From positions 28,390,001-28,454,000 of the forward strand of contig NC_073352.2 in the NCBI RefSeq assembly GCF_027580225.2: DNA of 64,000 nt, written 5' to 3'. Below are positions 56,201 to 64,000 of the stretch, one piece after another. Source of the DNA: Misgurnus anguillicaudatus. Lineage: Eukaryota > Chordata > Actinopteri > Cypriniformes > Cobitidae. Numbering within the stretch: position 1 is the first letter of the stretch; every line of letters begins with the position of its first letter. The position numbers and the translations under genes are program-made. The notes beneath the pieces were generated by a model, which worked only from the letters and a program-made list of their open reading frames with translations, had not been told where the DNA came from and did no database searches.

Positions 56201-59200
56201 TGTCTGAGTTACAACAGCTTTCTCATGGCGAAAAATCAAACATTGACAGGCCACAACGGACACGCCCCTTTAACGAAATGTCAAGATCTTCACAATTTAT
56301 CATTGTGAAGTTCCTAAGTTCAGACTGACCAAATATGATGATGATCTGAATACATTTCAATGAGCCGTAAATCACAGTGTAAAACATGTCATTTCCTGCT
56401 TCCAGCAGGTGGCGCTATAACTTTTACTGAATATTGCCATGTTGATGTGTTCAGGACAGGACAATTTTCAAACTTGTGAAGCGTGGGTCAGGTTGGACAT
56501 TTTAAACCTGAGTTAGAACAACTTCCTGTTTCATTGAGAAACACAGAAATTTGGCAAGCCGCCACATACACACGCTCCATTGAAATGTCAAGATCTCCGC
56601 AATTTAGCATTGCAAAGCCCTTTAGATGACACTCACCAAATATGATGATTATCTGATTAAATTTATAGGTGGAGTTTGTTAAAATACGAAGGCCAGAAAT
56701 GGCAAAAGTTGCACTCAAATTTCAGAGAAAATTCAAAATGGCTGACTTCCTGTGGGGTTTAGAGCTTTGCTCCAAGAGACTTTTTTGTAGGTCTTGGGGT
56801 GATACATGATCCTACTGCATTTCGTATTTGTGCGATTAACGTAGCGGGGGGCTGCTCTATTTAATTTTTGTAGGTGGCGCTATAGAGCCATTTTAACACC
56901 CCAAGTTCTGAAGCCTATATCACATGAAAATATTCGCCACTTTTGACACGTGTGGAACGTTTCATGACTTTTTGAGCTCGTTTAGGCTGTCAAAAATGGG
57001 ATTCATTTAGCGATACTTTGCGAGGCCGCAACGGACACGCCCTTTAACGAAAAGTCAAGGTCGTTGCTATTTATCATCACACAAGGTCTTGAGATTAGAC
57101 TGATGAAATATGATGTTGATATGGTTAAATCTCTAAGAGCAGTAAGTCACAGCATAAAAGGTGGTATTTCCTGCTTCCTCTAGGTGGCGCTATGACTGAT
57201 ACTGAATTATGCCATGTTGATGTGTTCAGGCCGGGACCCTTATGAAACGTGTGAAGTTGGGGGCAGATCGGAGTATGTATGTCTGAATTACAACAGCTTC
57301 CTGTTTCATGGTGAAACATCACACTTTGCCAGGCTGCCACGGACACGCCCTTCAATGAAAAGTCAAGATCTTTGCAATTTATTATCGCAAAGGACTTAAG
57401 ATCAGTCTGACCAGATATGATGATGATTTGATTAAATCTCTAAGAGCAGTAAATCACAGCGTAAAACATGGCATTTCCTGCTACCTCTAGGTGGCGCTAT
57501 GACTGAAGCTGTATATTGGCATTGAAATGTGTTCAGGCCAATACCCTTATCAAACGTATGAAGCGTGGGGCAGATTGGACATTGTATGCCTGAGTTAGAG
57601 CCACTTCCTGTTTCATGGCGAAAATGCAGAAATTTGTCAGGCCGCCACGGACACACCCTCCAACGAAAAGTCAAGATCTCCGCAATTTAACATCGCAAAG
57701 GACTTTAGATGAGATTGTCCAAATATGACAATGATCGGATTAAATCTGTAGGAGGAGTTCGTTAAAGTATGAAGCCTGGAAATGACCAAATTTGCACAAA
57801 ATCAAGGCAAAAATTAAAAATGGCGGACTTCCTGTTGGGTTTAGAGCTTCGCCCCAAGAGACTTTTTTTTAGGTCTTGGGGTGATAGATGATCCTACCAA
57901 ATTTCGTATCTGTACGTTTTTCGTAGCGGGGGGGCTGTTCTCTTGAAATTTTGCAGGTGGCGCTATCGAGCCATTTCTACACGCCCACTTCTGGCGCCTA
58001 TACCACATGTAAATTTTCGCCACTTCTGACATGTGTGCAAAATTTCATGAGTTTTCGAGCATGTTTCGCCCCTCAAAAATGCGATTCACTTTGGAGAAGA
58101 AGAAGAATAAATAATAATTAAAGCTGCAAGCAGCGATGGAAGGGCCCTCGCACGCATGTGCACCGCTACCCTATGGCATTAGTAAAGCAGTGAACCAGGG
58201 GGATATGAATTAAAGTGGGTAAATATAGGTAGATATTCAAAGGATAATGTGCAGCAGGTGGCGCTATGACTGTACATGATTATTATTATATTGACGTGTT
58301 CAGGCCGGGACCCTTAACACACGTGTGAAGTCTCGAGCAGATCGAACAATGAATGTCTGAATTACAACAGCTTTCTGTTTCATGGCGAAACATCACACTT
58401 TGCCAGGCCGCCACGGACACGCCCTTCAACGAAAAGTCAAGATCTTCTGAATATATCATATTAAAGTCCTTAAGATCAGTATTACCAAAAATGATGATGA
58501 TTTGATTAAATATCTAAGAGCAGTAAATCACAGCGTAAAACATGTAATTTCCTGCAACCTCTAGGTGGCGCTATGATTAAAGCTGAATATTGGCATTGAA
58601 ATGTGTTCAGGCCAAGACCCTTATCAAACTTGTGAAGCATGGGGCAGATTGGACATTGTATGCCTGAGTTAGAGCCTCTTCCTGTTTCATGGCGAAAATG
58701 CCGAAATTTGTCAGGCTGCCACGGACACACCCTCTAACGAAAAGTCAAGATCTCCGCAATTTAACATCGCAAAGGCCTTTAGATGAGATTGACCAAATAT
58801 TACGATGATTGGATTAAATCTGTAGGAGGAGTTTGTTAAAGTATGAAGCCTGGAAATGACCAAATTTGCACAGAAATCACAGCAAAAATTCAAAATGGCC
58901 GACTTCCTGTGGGGTTTAGAGCTTAGCTTCAAGAGACTTTTTTGTAAGTCTTGGGGTGATAGATGATCCTACCAAATTTCATATCTGTATGTTTTGCGTA
59001 GTGGGGGGGCTGTTCTTTTGAAATTTTGCAGGTGGTCTATTGAGCCATTTCTACACGCCCACTTCTGACGCCTATGCCACATGTAAATTTTCGCCACTTC
59101 TGACGTGTGTGCAACGTTTTATGACTTTTTGGGCTTGTTTAGCCTGTCAAAAATGCGATTCATTTAGCGATACTTGGCGAGGCCGCCATGGACACGCCCT

Positions 59201-61129
59201 TTAATGAAAAGTCAAGGTCGTTGTTTTTTATCATCACACAAGGTCTTGAGATTACACTGGTGAAATATGATGTTGATATGGTTAAATATCTAAGAGCAGT
59301 AAATCACAGCGTAAAACATGGTATTTCCTGCTGCCTCTAGGTGGCGCTATGAGTGTTACTGAATTATGCCATGTTGATGTGTTCAGGCCTGGACCCTTAT
59401 CAAACGTGTGAAGTCAGGGGCAGAACGGACAATGTATGCCTTAATTACATCAGCTTCCTGTTTCATGGCGATACATTACACTTTGGCAGGACGCTACGGA
59501 CACGCCCTTCAACGAAAAGTCAAGATCTTCGCAATTTATCAAGGAAAAGGGCTTAACATCAGTCAGACCAAATATGATGATGATTTGATTAAATCTCTAA
59601 GAGCAGTAAATCAGAGCATAAAACATGGTATTTCCTCCTACCTCTAGGTGGCGCTATGAGTGAAGTTGAATATTGGCATTGAAATGTGTTCAGGCCAAGA
59701 CCCTAATCAAACATGTGAAGCGTGGGCCAGATTGGACATTGTATGCCTGAGTTAGAGCCACTTCCTGTTTCATGGCGAAAATGCCGAAATTTGTCAGGCT
59801 GCCACGGACACACCCTCTGACGAAAAGTCAAGATCTTCGCAATTTAACATCGCAAAGGCCTTTAGATGAGATTGACCAAATATGACGATGATCGGATTAA
59901 ATCTGTAGGAGGAGTTCGTTAAAGTATGAAGGCTGGAAATGACCAAATTTGCACAAAAATCAAGGCAAAAATTCAAAATGGCCGACTTCCTGTTGGGTTT
60001 AGAGCTACGCTCCAAGAGACTTTCTTGTAGGTCTTGGGGTGATAGATGATCCTACCAAATTTCGTATCTGTAGGTTTTTCGTAGTGGGGGGGCTGTTCTC
60101 TTGAATTTTTGCAGGTGGCGCTATTGAGCCATTTCTACACGCCCACTTCTGGCGCCTATGCCACGTGTAAATTTTTGCCACTTCTGACGTGTGTGCAACG
60201 TTTTATGACTTTTTGAGCTTGTTTAGCCTGTCAAAAATGCGATTCATTTAGCGATACTTTGCAAGGCTGCCACGGACACGCCCTTTAATGAAAAGTCAAG
60301 GTCGTTGCTTTTTATCATCACACAAGGTCTTGAGATTACACTGGTGAAATATGATGTTGATATGTTTAAATCTCTAAGAGCAGTAAGACACAGCATAAAA
60401 CATGGTATTTCCTGCTGCCTCTAGGTGGCGCTATGAGTGTTACTGAATTATGCCATGTTGATGTGTTCAGGCCTGGACCCTTATCAAACGTGTGAAGTCA
60501 GGGGCAGATCGGACAACGTATGCCTGAATTACATCAGCTTCCTGTTTCATGGCGAAACATCAAACTTTCCCAGGCCGCCAAGGACACGCCCTCCAACGAA
60601 AAGTCAAAAGCTCTGCAATTTAGCATCGCAAAGGCCTTTAGATGATACTGACCAAATATGATGATGATCAGAGTAAATCTCTAGGAGGAGTTCGTTAAAG
60701 TACGACGCTTGGAAATGTCCAAAAATGACAGAGAAAATTCAAAATGGCCGACTTCCTGTGGGGTTTAGAGGTTCGCTCCAAGAGACTTTTTTGTAGGTCT
60801 TGGAGTGATAGATGATCCTACCAAATTTCGTATCTGTACGTTTTTCGTAGTGGGGGGGCTGTTCTCTTGAAATTTTGCAGGTGGCGCTATCGAGCCATTT
60901 TTACACGCCCACTTCTGACGCCTATACTACATGTAAATTTTCGCCACTTCTGACGCGTGTGCAAATTTTCATGAGTTTTCGGGTATGTTTAGGCCCTCAA
61001 AAATGCGATCCATTTCGGAGAAGAAGAAGAAGAAGAAGAAGAAGAAGAAGAAGAAGAAGAAAAATAATAATAATAATAAACGGAGCAAAAACAATAGGGT
61101 CCTCACACCCTGGTGTGCTCGGGCCCTAA
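53291..61129 (+). repeat. Array cassette 2: two family-A units, two family-B units, terminal module
   Basis: Family-A starts are at 53,291 and 54,794. Family-B starts (GCTGCAAGCAGYGATGGAAG then GGCCCTCGCACGCATGTGCA) are at about 55,951 and 58,122. Family B repeats a block with GGTGGCGCTATGA, TTCAGGCC.GGACCCTTAT, GCCACGGACACGCCC, AAAGTCAAGATCTTCGCAAT and TATGATGATGAT. It ends in a (GAA)n run at 61,016-61,061 and a short terminal module at 61,081-61,129 (GGAGCAAAAACAATAGGG to CTCGGGCCCTAA). The cassette begins one base after cassette 1 ends, in the same orientation. Confidence 0.85.
61016..61061 (+). repeat. (GAA)n microsatellite
   Basis: A run of about 15 GAA/AAG triplets at the end of the second family-B unit. 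The first B unit ends in a shorter version (about 58,094-58,107), so the tract is ancestral to the unit tail and has expanded here. Confidence 0.9.
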
Positions 61130-61145
61130 TAATAATAATAATAAA

Positions 61146-63992
61146 TATAGCTGCAAGCAGCGATGGCGGGCCCTCGCACGTTATTTTTCCGCTACACGGT
61201 GCGTCCGAGAAAACGATGCACGGTGGGCAAGGGCCTCAAGTGGGTAAATATCAGTGGGCTATTTAATGTTGTTACTGACCCATTTGGGGACTGTAGGTAA
61301 AAGAAACCCCACATTTTAGACAAACGGGGGGGGGGGGGGGGGGGCTAGTCAGCCACTAAATAGACACGCCTTTATCTGACCTTTTTGTCAACACTTAACT
61401 GCCAACAACTCTGATGTGTGTGCCAAATTTAAAGTTAATCCAAACACGCCAAGAGCCTTAAAAAAGCCTTAAATAAAAGTAAAGTTTGACGCGTTGCCAT
61501 GGGAACAGCGTTCGAGATGTCAAAAATTCCTTCGCAATTTAGCATCTCCAATGTCTCAGCATCATGTTGACCACTTCTGGTGTCAATCGAATGAATATTC
61601 TAGAAGGAGTATTTAAAAGTTCACTGCATGGAACTGAAAGGCTTCAATATGCCTTTAAAATGAAAGAAAAGTTTGAAACGTTGCCATGGGAACAGCATTC
61701 GAGATATCAAAAATCCCTTCGCAATTTATCATCTACAATGTCTCAGCATCATGTTGACCACTTTTGGTGTCAATCGAATGAATATCCTAGAAGGAGTATT
61801 TAAAAGAACATCGGATGGAACTGTCAAAAAAATCCACCTTTGTGACTGACACACTTCCTGGCGCCTGGTGGTGGCGCTATACCCGAGACTCACAATAGGC
61901 ACATCGATGCGATCGGAATCTTCAGACGAACAAACACCCCGCGTGTCATCACAATAAGACATTTTTTGCCTTAGATATTAGACACTTCCTGTTTCTCTGA
62001 TTTCGCCATGACTTTGTCGCTTCGCCATGGCAGAACCGTTCGAGATATCAAAAATCCCTTCGCAATTTAGCAAGTACAATGTCTCGACATCATGATCACC
62101 ACGTTTAGTGTCAATCCCATGAATCCCCTAGAAGAAGTAATCAAAAGTTCACCGCATGCATTTTTTAAACAATCCGAAATAGCCGACTTCCTGTTGGGCG
62201 GAGCTTAAATGTTAGAGGGCGAAAGTTGTTCGGGTCGATGAGATCTATATGTGTACCAACTCTCGTACATGTGCGTACATTTTTGCCCGATCTGTGCCCC
62301 AATGTTTGTTTTTGAATTACAGGGGGCGCTACAGAGCTCCCTTGCCACGCCCGTATTCCAGCCTTTGCATGAGCCTAGTGGCACGCGACTCTGACGTGTG
62401 TGCCAAATTTCAAGACTTTTCGAGTATGTTAAGGCTCCCAAATTAGCACAAGTGTTGAAAAAAATAAAAAAAATAAAAAAAAAATAATAAAATATAGCTG
62501 CAAGCAGCGATGGCGGGCCCTCGCACGTTTTTTTTTTTCGCTACACGGTGCGTCCGAGAAAACGATGCACGGTGGAGAAGGGCCTCAAGTGGGTAAATAT
62601 CAGTGGGCTATTTAATGTTGCTACTGACCAATTTGGGTACTGTAGGTAAAAGAAACCCCACATTTTAGACAAACGGGGGCGCTAGTGAGACACTAAATAG
62701 ACACGCCTTTATCTGACGTTTTTGTCAACACTTAACAGCCGACAACTCTGATGTGTGTGCCAAATTTAAATTTAATCTAAGCACGCCAAGAGCCTTAAAT
62801 ATGGCTGAAATAAAAGTAAAGTTTGACGTGTTGCCATGGGAACAGCGTTCGAGATGTCAAAAATTCCTTGGCAATTTAGCATCTACAATGTCTCAGCATC
62901 ATGTTGACCACTTCTGGTGCCAATAACATTATTTACCTAGAAGGAGTATTTAAAAGAACATCGCATGCAACTGTAATGCTTAAATAAGCCTTTAAAATGA
63001 AAGTAAAATTTGTCGCGTTGCCATAGGAACAACATTCGAGATATCAAAAATCCCTTCGCAATTTATCATCTACAATGTCTCAGCATCATGTTGACCACTT
63101 TTGGTGTCAATTGCATGATTTTTCTAGAAGGAGTATTTAAAAGAACATTGCATGGAACTGTCAAAAAAATCCAGCTTTGTAACTGACACATTTCCTGCCG
63201 CCTGGTGGTGGCGCTATACCCGAGACTTACAATAGGCACATCGATGCGATCTGAATCTTCAGACGAACAAACACCCCGCGTGTCATCACTATAAGACATT
63301 TTTTGCCTTAGATATTCGACACTTTCTGTTTCTCTGATTTCGCCATGACTTTGCCGCTTCGCCATTGCAACACCGTTCGAGATATCAAAAATCCCTTCGC
63401 AATTTAGCAAGTCCAATGTCTTGACATCATGATCACCACGTTTGGTGTCATTTGCTTGAATCCCCTAGGAGGAGTATTCAAAAGTTCACCGCATGCATTT
63501 TTTAAACAATCCAAAATGGCGGACTTCCTGTTGGGCGGAGCTAAAATGTTAGAGGGCGAAAGTTGTTCGGGTCGATGAGATCTATATGTGTACCAACTTT
63601 CGTAAATGTGCGTACATGTTTGCCCGATCTGCGCACTACTGTTTGTTTTTGCATTACAGGGGGCGCTACAGAGCCCCCGTGCCACGCCCGTGTTCCAGCC
63701 TTTGTCTGTTCGCAATGACGGACGACTCTAACGTCTGTGCCAAATTTCAAGAGTTTTCGAGTATGTTAAGGCACCCAAAATGCCCAAAAGTGTTAAAAAA
63801 AAAAAAAATAATAAAAAAAAAAAAAAAAATAAAAAAAAAAATAATAAATTCGAGCAAAAACAATAGGGCTTCGCACCTTTCGGTGCAGGCCATTCTGGCC
63901 TGCTCCTCGGTGCTCGGGCCCTAATAATAATAATAATAATAAACCGAGCAAAAACAATAGGGTCCTCGCACCCCGGTGTGCTCGGGCCCTAA
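61146..63992 (+). repeat. Array cassette 3: two family-A units and two terminal modules
   Basis: Unit starts are at 61,146 (after a TAA run) and 62,493. The first unit carries a pure G run at 61,326-61,344 where other units read CGGGGGCGCTAG. The second unit ends with a long terminal module at about 63,850-63,923 and, after (TAA)n, a second short one at 63,945-63,992. Confidence 0.85.
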
Positions 63993-63993
63993 A

Positions 63994-64000
63994 TATAGCT
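63994..64000 (+). repeat. Start of a further family-A unit, cut by the window end
   Basis: TATAGCT directly after the last CTCGGGCCCTAAA reproduces the unit start seen at 53,291, so the array continues past the window. Only seven bases are visible. Confidence 0.5.

Overview
The window is from a teleost genome, almost certainly a cypriniform (carp/zebrafish-type) fish. Vertebrate genes with GT-AG introns sit in a very dense background of small DNA transposons: hAT-like elements with 8-bp target duplications, TTAA-flanked piggyBac-like elements, and a decayed Tc1 element. Long AT, GT and CT microsatellites are also present. I saw no rRNA or tRNA gene, no CRISPR array and no bacterial-type features.

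Three protein-coding genes are supported. (1) Positions 2,279-9,738 (+) hold the last 13 coding exons of dock2, encoding the C-terminal part of the DHR-2 Rac-GEF domain and the basic C-terminal tail; the 5' part lies before the window. (2) Positions 18,211-25,872 (-) hold the whole coding region of adad1, a germ-cell RNA-binding pseudo-deaminase: 11 coding exons that sum to an open 558-residue frame, plus a 5' UTR exon near 27.4 kb. dock2 and adad1 converge tail to tail. (3) Positions 43,112-43,874 (+) hold the large ankyrin-repeat exon of trpc7, a cation channel. A possible first exon at 37,207-37,544 splices to it in frame. The remaining trpc7 exons lie beyond the window.

Layout: 1-10 kb, dock2 exons, with introns full of MITEs and a triplicated MITE/AT-rich block. 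10-18 kb, intergenic, mostly nested transposons. 18-27.5 kb, adad1, with two copies of the same element-in-element composite and a 1.4-kb hAT element in its introns. 27.5-37 kb, intergenic, including a nested hAT/3-bp-TSD pair. 37-43 kb, presumed trpc7 intron 1, with a Tc1 relic. 44-46.4 kb, two long fold-back elements. 47.7 kb to the window end, a head-to-tail array of GC-island-like, non-coding repeat units of two related families, with recurrent hairpin-like terminal modules.

The genes are unrelated in function (leukocyte Rac signalling, spermatogenesis, cation channel). Their linkage matters for genome history: human ADAD1 lies near TRPC3 (4q27), while DOCK2 and TRPC7 are both on human 5q. 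The least ordinary part of the window is the repeat array after 47.7 kb, whose units look like recombined mosaics. I found no clear new molecular system.
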